In this document: one piece after another, positions 1 through 7,966 of the stretch
Layout of the letters: every line of letters starts with the position of its first letter
Numbering within the stretch: the first letter of the stretch is position 1
Origin: Micromonospora cabrerizensis
GTDB lineage: Bacteria > Actinomycetota > Actinomycetes > Mycobacteriales > Micromonosporaceae
Length of the DNA stretch: 64,000 bases
Reading direction: 5' to 3'
Assembly (NCBI RefSeq): GCF_022230955.1
Contig: NZ_JAKKFI010000049.1
Coordinates: 62,001-126,000, forward strand
The notes under the pieces: model-generated
What the model was told of the DNA's origin: nothing
The model's input: the letters and a program-made list of their open reading frames with translations, nothing else
Database searches by the model: none
Program-made: the position numbers and the translations under genes

Positions 1-1
1 G

Positions 2-574
2 AGCTTCGGCGCACCGGAGAAGAAGCTCGGCATCAAGGGCTCGCCGACCCGCGAGGTCTACCTGGACAACGTGCGGATCCCCGCCGACCGGATGATCGGC
101 GCGGAGGGCACCGGCTTCGCGACCGCGATGAAGACCCTGGACCACACCCGGGTCACCATCGCCGCGCAGGCCGTCGGGATCGCGCAGGGCGCGCTCGACT
201 ACGCCAAGGGGTACGTGGCCGAGCGCCGGCAGTTCGGCAAGGCCGTCGCCGAGTTCCAGGGCATCCAGTTCATGCTCGCCGACATGGGCATGAAGCTGGA
301 GGCGGCCCGGCAGCTCACGTACGCGGCGGCCGGCAAGTCGGAGCGTGGCGACGCGGATCTCACCTACTTCGGCGCGGCGGCCAAGTGCTTCGCCTCCGAC
401 GCCGCCATGGAGATCACCACCGACGCGGTGCAACTGCTCGGCGGCTACGGCTACACGCGGGACTACCCGGTCGAGCGGATGATGCGCGACGCCAAGATCA
501 CCCAGATCTACGAGGGCACCAACCAGGTGCAGCGCATCGTCATGGCCCGGCAGCTGCTGGCCGGCGTCGTCTAG
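2..574 (+). CDS. Acyl-CoA dehydrogenase, C-terminal part (5' end outside window)
   Basis: This is the C-terminal half of a flavoprotein that oxidises acyl-CoA at the alpha-beta bond. The frame is already open at base 2 and reads through a typical middle beta-domain segment ([21 protein letters not shown]) into the all-helical C-terminal domain. The family signature [11 protein letters not shown] lies near the end; its Glu is the catalytic base in short-chain members. The [16 protein letters not shown] segment is also typical of the family. It stops with TAG at 572-574. The N-terminal half lies upstream of the window, so substrate length cannot be judged. By family and position it could be the fadE25-like gene that sits in the same conserved block in mycobacteria; that is inference. 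Confidence 0.93.
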   Translation, partial: SFGAPEKKLGIKGSPTREVYLDNVRIPADRMIGAEGTGFATAMKTLDHTRVTIAAQAVGIAQGALDYAKGYVAERRQFGKAVAEFQGIQFMLADMGMKLEAARQLTYAAAGKSERGDADLTYFGAAAKCFASDAAMEITTDAVQLLGGYGYTRDYPVERMMRDAKITQIYEGTNQVQRIVMARQLLAGVV

Positions 575-638
575 ATCGTCGGATTCCGTCGATGGCCCGG
601 TACGCCGACAGCGGCACGCCGGACCATCGACGGTTTCG

Positions 639-1253
639 TCACCGCTCGGCGGCTGTCTCGGTGACGGGCCGCAGCGGGCCGCCCCGCAGCGCGTACGCCA
701 GCAGACCCGTCACCGCCAGCACGGTGGCGCAGACGGTGGCGACGGTGGTGCCGGGGGGCTGGAGCAGCCAACTGGCGACCTGCGTCCGCACGTCCGTGCT
801 GGGGCCCATGATGGGCAGGACCGCGATGAGGGTCCAGGTCAGCGGGGCGATCCACGACAGCGCGGCGCCGACCAGTGCGGTGCCGAGGGCGGTCAGCCCG
901 AGCAGGCCGGCGGTGTTGCGCAGCACGAGTGCGAGCGGCTCGTAGCGCGCGTCGGTGAGCGTGCTGAGTGACAGCAGGGCGGTGATCGCGGCGAGGACAA
1001 GGAGCAGGTGACCGGCACGTCGCAGCGGCCAGTTGACCGCCGCGGTGTGGTCGAGGGCGTCGTCCGCGCCGCCGAGGGTGGTGCCGAACGCGACCACCGC
1101 CAGCATGATGGTGAGGCTCGCCGTGCGGGCGTTGATGGTGGTCGAGTCCGTGTAGACCACCGTCAGCACCCAGGCCAGCGTGATCAGCGCCGCCGCGCTG
1201 CCGAGCGCGAGGGGAACCCGGCGCGACCGCAGGTGGAGCCGGAGCCATCTCAT
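639..1253 (-). CDS. Integral membrane protein, likely ABC-exporter partner
   Basis: The 204-residue protein is largely hydrophobic, with about five to six predicted membrane segments (for example LALGSAAALITLAWVLTVVY near the N-terminus) and no recognisable catalytic motif. Its ATG overlaps the stop of the upstream permease gene by four bases (ATGA), so the two are translationally coupled. It is the last gene of the sigma / anti-sigma / ABC operon. It is most likely a second membrane subunit of that exporter. I do not recognise a named family, so the role rests on context. Confidence 0.75.
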   Translation of the reverse strand: MRWLRLHLRSRRVPLALGSAAALITLAWVLTVVYTDSTTINARTASLTIMLAVVAFGTTLGGADDALDHTAAVNWPLRRAGHLLLVLAAITALLSLSTLTDARYEPLALVLRNTAGLLGLTALGTALVGAALSWIAPLTWTLIAVLPIMGPSTDVRTQVASWLLQPPGTTVATVCATVLAVTGLLAYALRGGPLRPVTETAAER

Positions 1254-2635
1254 GGCTTCTTCGCCGGCAGGATCGCCAGGAGGCCGTCGCTACGGCAGTC
1301 CATCGCCGCCGCGCGGGCCGCCGCCATCCGACCTCGCTGCTCGGTCTCCGGCAGGCTCACCAGCGCCTGGTACGCGCTCTGCGCCCGCTCGATGTCCGCC
1401 GGGTCCCACCAGCGCTGTGGGGTTGGCGGCTGACCGCTCAGCCAGGCCGTGGCGACTGTCCGGGCCAGGGGTTCGTCGGGCTCCGAACGGTCGCCGCAGT
1501 CCTGCCCCCAGGCGGCATCGAGCAGCGACGGCAGGAAGTAGTCGCCGGACAGGTCGGCGCGGCCGGCGCGGTCGATGGTGGGAGTGTCGAAGACGATCGT
1601 GTCGGCGGCGTGCCGGGGCGGTGCCGTGCCCGGGTCCCGCCGAGACCAGTAGTCGGCCTGTCGGGTCTGCACCGCCCGCACGGGCGCGTCGGGCAGCTTC
1701 GTCGCCATCATGCCGAGTGCCTGCCGGGCCGGGCCGACGACGTCGGGCAGCAACGCGGTGTGCGCCCGTGTCACGCAGACCTGCGGGCCGTCGTTGTCGC
1801 AGACCAGCTCGATGGCGACCGGGTCGACGACCGCCGCCCCGCGGGTGCCGCCGACCGGCAGGAGCGGTACGGCGACCGCCCCGCCGAGCACCGCCGGGAG
1901 CACGGCCAACGCGATGGCGCGGCGGCGGACCGCGCCGAGCAGCAGCAGACCGGTCGCGGCGAGGGACACCAGCCACAGCGTCTGGAGCAGGCTGACCCGC
2001 GTCGTGATCGTCTGGAGGTCGTCCAGGCCGTTGAAGGTCGGCACCAGCAGCACCGCCGACGGTTCCGGCCCGAGTCTGGCGAGACCCGCGTTGGTGTTGG
2101 CCATCATGACGAGGTCGGGGATCAGCCCCACCAGGACGAAGCCGACCACGGCGAGGACGGGTGCGGTGACCACCCGGGGCACGGCGCGACCGGCGGCCAT
2201 GCCGAGCCAGCCGGCGGCGACCAGCGCCGGGACGCCGACCCCGGCGACGACGAGCGCGCTCGCCGGGAAGTAGCCCGCCGTCGGCACCACCCATCCAGCT
2301 GCGACGAGGAACACCAGGACGTACGCGCTCGCCACCGCGACCGCCAGCGCGCTGGCGGTCGGGACGACGCGCTGCCACCGCGGACGGACGGTGCTGGCGA
2401 ACAACTCGGTGACCCGGTAACGCGCGTCGCGTTGACCCAGCCACGCCCCGCCGGCCAGCGCGAAGGGCAGCAACACCATGAGCAGCGACCGCGAGGAGAT
2501 CGCCAGTTGCATCCACCGCCCGGCGAAGAACTGGGTGGACGTGAGCAGCAACACCGTGCCGGTCACCAGCGACAGCAGGGCGACGCTCAGCGCCGCCGAA
2601 CGGCGCAGCTCGATGCGGAGGATTCGTCCGGTCAT
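1250..2635 (-). CDS. ABC exporter membrane subunit with large extracytoplasmic domain
   Basis: The protein has 461 residues. The first 265 or so hold about six membrane spans typical of ABC-2-type permeases. The remaining ~195 residues are hydrophilic with several cysteines (LVCDNDGPQVC, WGQDCGD, MDCRSDG) and are probably outside the membrane. The start codon overlaps the stop of the ATPase gene (ATGA at 2632-2635), and its own stop overlaps the next membrane-protein gene. The ATPase is a separate protein, so this should be the pore of a small exporter. The substrate cannot be told from sequence. Confidence 0.82.
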   Translation of the reverse strand: MTGRILRIELRRSAALSVALLSLVTGTVLLLTSTQFFAGRWMQLAISSRSLLMVLLPFALAGGAWLGQRDARYRVTELFASTVRPRWQRVVPTASALAVAVASAYVLVFLVAAGWVVPTAGYFPASALVVAGVGVPALVAAGWLGMAAGRAVPRVVTAPVLAVVGFVLVGLIPDLVMMANTNAGLARLGPEPSAVLLVPTFNGLDDLQTITTRVSLLQTLWLVSLAATGLLLLGAVRRRAIALAVLPAVLGGAVAVPLLPVGGTRGAAVVDPVAIELVCDNDGPQVCVTRAHTALLPDVVGPARQALGMMATKLPDAPVRAVQTRQADYWSRRDPGTAPPRHAADTIVFDTPTIDRAGRADLSGDYFLPSLLDAAWGQDCGDRSEPDEPLARTVATAWLSGQPPTPQRWWDPADIERAQSAYQALVSLPETEQRGRMAAARAAAMDCRSDGLLAILPAKKP

Positions 2636-3435
2636 GCCGACACCCGGCCACGGTGGGCGCGCAGCAGCGCCGAGTAACCGCGTTCGGTGGCGCTGTCACC
2701 GGCGTCGTCGGTGCCGCCCTGCTGGGCCAGTTCGTCGGCGCTGCCCTGCCACACCAGCCGACCGTCGTTGATCAGCACCACGTCGGTGCAGGCCACCGCG
2801 ACGTCCTCGACCAGGTGGGTGGAGACGAGTACGCAGCTGTCCAGACCGATGTCGCGCAACAGCTCACGGAAGTCGAAGCGCTGCTCCGGGTCCAGGCCCA
2901 CCGTCGGCTCGTCGAGCAGCAGCACCTCCGGGTCGTTGACGATCGCCTGGGCGATGCCGGCGCGGCGCAGCATCCCGCCGGACAGCGTCTTCATCCGGGA
3001 GTCGGCGCGGTCCGCCAGGCCGACCCGTTCGATGGCCCGCTGCACCGCGGCGGGGATGACCGTCTTCGGCATCTCCTTGAGCCAGGCCAGATACTCGACG
3101 AACTCCCGGACCGTGAAGCGCGGGTAGAAGCCGAAGTGCTGCGGCAGGTAGCCCAGGCCACGTCGTACCCGGCGCAGGTCCGCGCCGGCGGTGACGTCCT
3201 CGCCGAGCAGGGTCAGTCGACCGGCGGACGGCTTGACCACCGTGGCCAGTGCTCGCATCAACGTCGTCTTGCCGGCACCGTTGGGGCCGAGCAGCCCGTG
3301 CACACCGGTGCCCAGGGTCAGGTCCAGCTCGTTGACCGCCAGGTGTCGTCCGGCCTTGACCTGCAACTTCTCGGCGTGCACCGCCCACGGATGGGTCGAC
3401 GGCCTGGTCTCCGCCACGCTGACCGTACGCATCAT
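2632..3435 (-). CDS. ABC transporter ATP-binding protein
   Basis: This is the nucleotide-binding subunit of the exporter encoded just downstream. It has a Walker A motif (GLLGPNGAGKTT), a Q-loop region (YLPQHFGFYPRFTVREF), a signature motif (LSGGMLRRAGIAQA), a Walker B motif (VLLLDEPTVGLDP) and an H-loop (VSTHLVED), all as in CcmA/BcrA-type exporters. An open frame extends upstream to 3510, but that would overlap the anti-sigma gene. Two ATGs at 3435 and 3432 follow a GGAGA about four to seven bases upstream, so I place the start at 3435 (267 residues). Confidence 0.92.
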   Translation of the reverse strand: MMRTVSVAETRPSTHPWAVHAEKLQVKAGRHLAVNELDLTLGTGVHGLLGPNGAGKTTLMRALATVVKPSAGRLTLLGEDVTAGADLRRVRRGLGYLPQHFGFYPRFTVREFVEYLAWLKEMPKTVIPAAVQRAIERVGLADRADSRMKTLSGGMLRRAGIAQAIVNDPEVLLLDEPTVGLDPEQRFDFRELLRDIGLDSCVLVSTHLVEDVAVACTDVVLINDGRLVWQGSADELAQQGGTDDAGDSATERGYSALLRAHRGRVSA

Positions 3436-3466
3436 GAGGTCTCCATTCGGTCCTGGCTCGGTGTGG

Positions 3467-4264
3467 TCATCGGAAGGTCCTGGTGAGGTGCCGCGGCCGT
3501 CGTCGGGCACGTACGAGCAGCACGGCCGTCAGCACCACGGTGGTGAGCGCCCACCCGGGCAGGCTGCTGCCCGTGAGGACGATCGGGAGCTGCCCGTCGG
3601 CCAGGCTCGGCGCCACCACACCCGCGGACCAGGCGACCGCCAGCGCGAGGGCGGCCCGGTCGACGCCCACCAACGTGCCCAGCGCCAACGCCCCGGCGGT
3701 GAAGCCCAGAGCCGGCAGCAGCCAGAGGCCGGGGGAGTGCCCGGTGCCCCAGCCGGCCACCGCCAGCACCGGTACGACCGTGATCAGCACCCCCAACGTG
3801 CGGCGCATCAGCAGCGGCAGGCCGGTGCGGGGCATGGTTGCCGTCAGCTCCCAGGCCGGATCGAGTCGCCGGCTCCAGACGGCGGCCACCGGCAGCAGCG
3901 GCGCGACCGGCGCGATCAGCAGCACCAGCGACGGCAGGCTGGCGAAGGTCTTCTCGAACAGCACCGCGGCGAGCATCAGCCCGGCGGCGGTGGCGAGCCA
4001 GGGCAGGACCCGTGCGGCGACCCCGGTGCGCGGTAGCCGCCGACGGCGTACCGGGCCGGGGCCGGCGGTGATCCCGGCGGTGATCCCGGCGGCCACCCGG
4101 TCCAGCAGTTCCCGGGTGCCCGGGTCGACAGCACCGGACAGCAGCGCCCGGCATTCGGCGCAGACCTCCAGGTGTGCCTCCACCGCCCAGACGGTCGCGT
4201 CGTCGACGTCCGCGCCGCCCGAGGCGTAGTGGGAGATGACTGCGGGTGTGGGATGAGTGGTCAT
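3467..4264 (-). CDS. zf-HC2 anti-sigma-type membrane protein
   Basis: The start ATG overlaps the stop of the ECF sigma gene (ATGA, 4261-4264), which excludes the longer upstream open frame. Near residues 25-37 the sequence has the H(x3)C(x2)C zinc-binding core of anti-sigma factors (HLEVCAEC). About six membrane segments follow, rather than the single one of simple anti-sigma factors. The likely role is to hold the neighbouring sigma factor at the membrane until a signal arrives. The six-span membrane part next to an ABC exporter suggests that it senses membrane or exporter status; that is inference. Confidence 0.85.
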   Translation of the reverse strand: MTTHPTPAVISHYASGGADVDDATVWAVEAHLEVCAECRALLSGAVDPGTRELLDRVAAGITAGITAGPGPVRRRRLPRTGVAARVLPWLATAAGLMLAAVLFEKTFASLPSLVLLIAPVAPLLPVAAVWSRRLDPAWELTATMPRTGLPLLMRRTLGVLITVVPVLAVAGWGTGHSPGLWLLPALGFTAGALALGTLVGVDRAALALAVAWSAGVVAPSLADGQLPIVLTGSSLPGWALTTVVLTAVLLVRARRRPRHLTRTFR

Positions 4265-4815
4265 GACAGCGCCTCCCGGAGTGCGATGCGGGCTCGTCGC
4301 GCGCGGGTCTTCACGGTCCCCTCGGGCATACCGAGCAGCAGCGACGTCTCCCGGGTGGTCAACCCGTCGAGGACCATCGCGCGGAGCACCTGGCGTAGCT
4401 CCGGGGGTAGCGCGTGCAGGGCCCGTTCGAGGTTGGCGTCCAGACCGCCGGCCAGTGCCTCGTCCTCGGCGGCCGGGGCCACGGTCTCGAAGGTCTGCAC
4501 CGACGGGATCCGCTCGCGCCGAGCCCGGTGGCGGAACGCGTCGATCAGCCGGTGGGCGGCGATCGTCCACAGCCAGCCCACGGCGCTGCCCGAGGTGGAG
4601 GGGGACTGCGCCTGACTGCCGGCCGACCGCCAGACCGCCAGGTACGTCTCCTGCAACACCTCGGCCACCACGTCCTCGTCGGCGCAGCGCCGACGCAGTC
4701 GGGTGGTCAGCCAGGGGGCGGTACGCCGGTACAGCGCGTCGAACGCGCGCCGGTCGCCCCGGGCGACGCGGCGAAGCAGTTCGCCCTCGTCGAGTCCGTC
4801 CAGACTTCGTCTCAC
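4261..4815 (-). CDS. ECF RNA polymerase sigma factor
   Basis: This is a 184-residue extracytoplasmic-function sigma factor. Region 2 is visible as RRAFDALYRRTAPWLTTRLR followed by VLQETYLAVW, and region 4 as LPPELRQVLRAMVLDGLTTR plus an HTH (LGMPEGTVKTRARRARI). It lies first in an operon with its zf-HC2 partner and an ABC exporter. The start is uncertain. The open frame runs to 4989, but those extra codons look non-coding. GTG at 4815 or TTG at 4824 gives a normal family length, although neither has a clear ribosome site, so the message may be leaderless. Confidence 0.85.
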   Translation of the reverse strand: MRRSLDGLDEGELLRRVARGDRRAFDALYRRTAPWLTTRLRRRCADEDVVAEVLQETYLAVWRSAGSQAQSPSTSGSAVGWLWTIAAHRLIDAFRHRARRERIPSVQTFETVAPAAEDEALAGGLDANLERALHALPPELRQVLRAMVLDGLTTRETSLLLGMPEGTVKTRARRARIALREALS

Positions 4816-5134
4816 GTCAGGCAAGACGACGCGTACCCCGGTCCGGGTTCTGTCCCGGCTGTGACTGTCGTCACTCCATGGCCGCGTCCGCGTCGGCCCC
4901 CGCGTGGCGTGACACCCCACACATCGGGAACGTCGTACGCCGATGGGACGTTGGCGAGCGAGAGGATCACCCTTGCGTGATCGCCGCACCCGGCCACCCC
5001 CACCACGACCCCAGCCTCGTCACCTGCTCGCCTCCGCTGGCGGGCACCCCGCACCGCGCCCGCCGAGACCTGTGGACGCGGTGACGCCCCGGCACCGCAC
5101 GTGACGACGCATCCGCTTCCGCAGAGAGACCGAG
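4816..5134. promoter_or_regulatory. Divergent promoter region, sigma operon / MFS gene
   Basis: This spacer of about 320 bases separates the reverse-strand sigma operon from the forward MFS gene and should carry promoters for both. Two short inverted repeats are visible: GTGAC-tgtc-GTCAC at 4861-4874 and GATCAC-ccttgc-GTGATC at 4965-4982. They are candidate operators or sigma-binding elements, but no standard -35/-10 pair stands out. Confidence 0.4.
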
Positions 5135-6436
5135 ATGATGAAGCAGTTGGTGGACAAGACCGGGCCCGGCACCCGGGTGGAAGACCCCACCGGGGACGTC
5201 CTGCCCGGCGACCTGATGACCAACCGTCAACGGGCACAGCTCGTCCTCGTGCTCGGCGCGTTGATCGCGATCGGGCCGTTGACCATCGACATGTACCTGC
5301 CCGCGCTGCCCGCCATCACCACCGGGTTGCAGACCACCGAGACCGCGGTGCAGTTGACCCTGACCGGCACGCTGGTCGGCCTCGCGTTGGGCCAGTTGCT
5401 GATCGGGCCGCTCTCCGATGTGGTCGGACGACGGATGCCGTTGCTGGCCGGGCTGGTCGCGCACATCGTGGCCTCCGTGCTGTGCGTCTTCGCGCCCAAC
5501 ATCGCCGTGCTCGGCGCGCTGCGCGTACTCCAGGGGCTTGGTGTGGCGGCCGCCACCGTGGTCGCCACGGCCGTCGTCCGCGACCTGTTCAGCGGCGCCT
5601 CCTTCGCCCGGATCTTCTCCCGGCTGATGCTCGTCATGGGCCTGGCGCCCATTCTCGCGCCGACCCTGGGCAGTGGCCTGCTGAGCTGGACCGACTGGCG
5701 GGGTGTCTTCGCGGCGCTGGCGGTGCTGGGCGCGTTGCTGATCGTCGTGGCCGCGCTCCGGCTCCCGGAGACCCTTCCGGTGGCGCGTCGGCGACACGGG
5801 GGGATCGGCGCCACCCTGCGCGACTACCGGGGGCTGCTCAACGACCGGGCGTTCGTCGGCCTGGTGCTGGTCGCCGGGCTGGCGATGGCGGCCCTGTTCG
5901 CGTACGTCTCCGGGTCGTCGTTCGTTCTCCAACGCGAGTACGGCCTCGACGAGCAGGAGTTCGGCCTGGCCTTCGGGGCCGGCGCGGTGGGCCTGATCGC
6001 GGCCACCCAGTTCAACGTCCGGCTGCTGCGCCGCTACACCCCGCAGCAGATCCTGGTCAGCGCCCTGATCGCCGGCACGGCGGCCGGGCTGCTGCTGGTC
6101 ATGTTCGCCGCGACCGGCTTCGGTGGTCTGGGCACCCTGCTCGCGTCGCTGTGGCTCGTCCTGGCCGCCACCGGCCTGGCCCTGCCGAACGCTCCGGCGC
6201 TGGCCATGAGCCGGCACAGCGAGGCGGCGGGCACCGCCGCGGCGCTGCTCGGCGCCGTGCAGTTCGGCATCGGCGCGTTGTCGGCGCCACTGGCGGGCCT
6301 GTTCGGCACCGGGAGTGTGCCGATGGCGATCGTCATCGCGGGCGGCATGGCCGCCTCGCTGCTGGTCATGCTCCTCGTCGTGCCCCGCGCCAGCCTCGGC
6401 ACGGTCGACCCGGATCTGGCGGTCGCGCTGCACTAG
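5135..6436 (+). CDS. Bcr/CflA-family MFS multidrug exporter
   Basis: The 433-residue, 12-span major facilitator protein carries drug:H+ antiporter signatures. These are LTIDMYLPALPAI in span 1, the loop 2-3 motif GPLSDVVGRRMPLL, and the motif C-like VMGLAPILAPTLGS in span 5, the pattern of Bcr/CflA exporters (bicyclomycin or chloramphenicol type). Tandem ATGs at 5135 and 5138 follow a GAGAGACCGAG; either could be used. A hydrophilic N-terminal extension of about 30 residues precedes span 1. The 3' end is followed by tandem repeats derived from its own last codons, then a strong hairpin. Confidence 0.9.
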   Translation: MMKQLVDKTGPGTRVEDPTGDVLPGDLMTNRQRAQLVLVLGALIAIGPLTIDMYLPALPAITTGLQTTETAVQLTLTGTLVGLALGQLLIGPLSDVVGRRMPLLAGLVAHIVASVLCVFAPNIAVLGALRVLQGLGVAAATVVATAVVRDLFSGASFARIFSRLMLVMGLAPILAPTLGSGLLSWTDWRGVFAALAVLGALLIVVAALRLPETLPVARRRHGGIGATLRDYRGLLNDRAFVGLVLVAGLAMAALFAYVSGSSFVLQREYGLDEQEFGLAFGAGAVGLIAATQFNVRLLRRYTPQQILVSALIAGTAAGLLLVMFAATGFGGLGTLLASLWLVLAATGLALPNAPALAMSRHSEAAGTAAALLGAVQFGIGALSAPLAGLFGTGSVPMAIVIAGGMAASLLVMLLVVPRASLGTVDPDLAVALH

Positions 6437-6463
6437 GGCCTCTGGTCAGCGGACCTGGCGGTA

Positions 6464-6572
6464 GGGCTGCGCCAGGGCCTCTTTGCAACAGGGCTGCGCC
6501 AGGGCCTCTGCGCAACAGGGCTGCGCCAGGGCCTCTGCGCAGCAGCGCTGCGCCAGGGCCTCCGCGCAGCAG
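6464..6572. repeat. 27-bp tandem repeat after the MFS stop codon
   Basis: Four units with an exact 27-base period start at 6464, 6491, 6518 and 6545 (core GGGCTGCGCCAGGGCCTC). The stop-codon context of the MFS gene (GCGCTGCACTAGGGCCTC, around 6426-6443) is a diverged copy of the same core, so the array seems to have grown from the gene's 3' end. Confidence 0.9.
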
Positions 6573-6577
6573 ACAGT

Positions 6578-6603
6578 GGGCGGGCCGGTCACCCGGCCCG
6601 CCC
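6578..6603. terminator. Bidirectional terminator hairpin
   Basis: A perfect 11-bp stem (GGGCGGGCCGG / CCGGCCCGCCC) with a four-base loop lies between two convergent genes, the MFS exporter and the reverse-strand membrane protein. No U-tract follows, as is usual in high-GC actinobacteria. Confidence 0.8.
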
Positions 6604-6610
6604 GACGGTT

Positions 6611-7282
6611 TCAGCGGATCTCGGTGGTGTCCTCGGGGCGCGACTGCCCGCGCGGCGGGGCGGACCAGGGCGACTCGCCACCCACCCGGCGCGGCAGCGG
6701 CTCGGTCGGTGTCGAATCGGCCGGGTAACCGAGAGTGAGGGGCGCGGTGTCGCGCTCCGCGGGCGTCGGCGACGGCCAGTCGGTCAGGGTGAAGTCGTCG
6801 TTGCGGGGGCCTGCGTCCGGCACCGGGGCCGGCGTAGCGGCCGGCTCGGCAGCCGCGCGCGGCCACTGCCGCCACCGCTGCCCGCTGAAGGTCGCCATCA
6901 GCAGCAGCAGACCGATCACGAACAGCGTGCCGTTCTCCACCGGCAGCCGCAGCGGCAACGGGTCGCCGAGCATCTTCCACTCGTGCGGGATCGCGTCCCG
7001 CACCGTGAAGGGCGCCACGAACATCCCGACGTACGGCGTGACCAGCAGCAACCCGGCCACCAGCGGGCCCAGCGGCGAGAAGCGCAGCGTGCCGACCAGG
7101 CCCAGCAGGACTCCGCCGACACCGAGGTACACGGCCGGCTCGATCAGGTTGGCGGTGTTGAACGTGCCGGTCTCCACCCAGCGGTCGACTGTCCGGCTCG
7201 ACCCGTCCTGCCCCAGTGTGACCAGCACCCAGGTGATGGGCGCCACCACCAGCCCGGCGAGGAAGCTCCAGAGATGTCGCAT
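6611..7282 (-). CDS. Membrane protein of unknown function
   Basis: The 223-residue protein has four predicted membrane spans in its first ~135 residues and a Pro/Ala-rich hydrophilic tail of about 90 residues, probably cytoplasmic. No known domain was recognised. It is transcribed divergently from the thioesterase gene, with only 23 bases between the start codons, so at least one of the two messages is probably leaderless or has a very short leader. It has a downstream hairpin of its own. Confidence 0.75.
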   Translation of the reverse strand: MRHLWSFLAGLVVAPITWVLVTLGQDGSSRTVDRWVETGTFNTANLIEPAVYLGVGGVLLGLVGTLRFSPLGPLVAGLLLVTPYVGMFVAPFTVRDAIPHEWKMLGDPLPLRLPVENGTLFVIGLLLLMATFSGQRWRQWPRAAAEPAATPAPVPDAGPRNDDFTLTDWPSPTPAERDTAPLTLGYPADSTPTEPLPRRVGGESPWSAPPRGQSRPEDTTEIR

Positions 7283-7305
7283 CCGCGCACCGTACCGTTT
7301 TCGAC

Positions 7306-7824
7306 ATGACTGAGCACCTCTCCGCCGCTCCGATCGGCAAGCCGACGTCGTACTCGCGCGTCACGCTAAGCAAGATCATGACTGCCGTGGACGTGAACCT
7401 GTACGGCACCGTGCACGGCGGGGTTCTGATGAAGTTCGTCGATGACGTGGCGGGTGCCGCCGCGGCCCGACACAGCGGCGGAACGGCGGTCACCGCGGCG
7501 ATCGACGAGATCGTCTTCTCCGAGGCGGTCCGGGTCGGTGACCTCGTGCACGCCCACGCACAGGTGAACTGGACCGGCCAGACCTCGATGGAGGTGGGCG
7601 TACGGGTGGTCGCCGAACGGTGGGACTCGGCCGAGGACGCGGCGGTCCGGGTGGCCACCGCCTACCTGGTGTTCGTGGGGGTGGACGTGGGTGGGGCGCC
7701 GCGGGTGGTCCGCCCGGTGCTGCCGGAGACGGCGGAGGACGAGCGCCGGTACAAGGAGGCGGAGATCCGCCGGGCCCACCGCCTCGCCCGCCGTCGCGCC
7801 ATCCAGGCACACCGCGAGGGCTGA
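7306..7824 (+). CDS. Acyl-CoA thioesterase, hotdog fold (YciA/ACOT-like)
   Basis: The 172-residue single-domain hotdog protein should hydrolyse acyl-CoA to free acid and CoA. Diagnostic segments are NLYGTVHGGVLMKFVDDVAG (the Asn-x-x-Gly-x-x-HGG pattern with a catalytic Asp) and AIDEIVFSEAVRVGDLVHAH, as in the YciA/BFIT group. The C-terminus is an Arg-rich helix (RRAHRLARRRA). It starts with ATG 23 bases from a divergent gene. It lies 142 bases upstream of acetoacetyl-CoA synthetase, so a shared role in CoA-thioester balance is plausible but unproven. Confidence 0.88.
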   Translation: MTEHLSAAPIGKPTSYSRVTLSKIMTAVDVNLYGTVHGGVLMKFVDDVAGAAAARHSGGTAVTAAIDEIVFSEAVRVGDLVHAHAQVNWTGQTSMEVGVRVVAERWDSAEDAAVRVATAYLVFVGVDVGGAPRVVRPVLPETAEDERRYKEAEIRRAHRLARRRAIQAHREG

Positions 7825-7966
7825 CCCACATGAGGTGGGTGGGTGGAGTGTGGGGCGGGCACGCGTCGGTTGGCGCACCCGGTGCGCAGAATGGCGCTTC
7901 GAGGTAGGGCAAGATGGCGCCACGGCCCATTCACAATGTCGTGCCGGGCCAGGGGAGGGTGAAGCA

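Noticed and set aside
4967..6433. Long reverse frame opposite the MFS gene (488 codons)
   Set aside because: Gln/Arg/Gly-rich antisense shadow of a real gene, as are many long reverse frames here in high-GC DNA.
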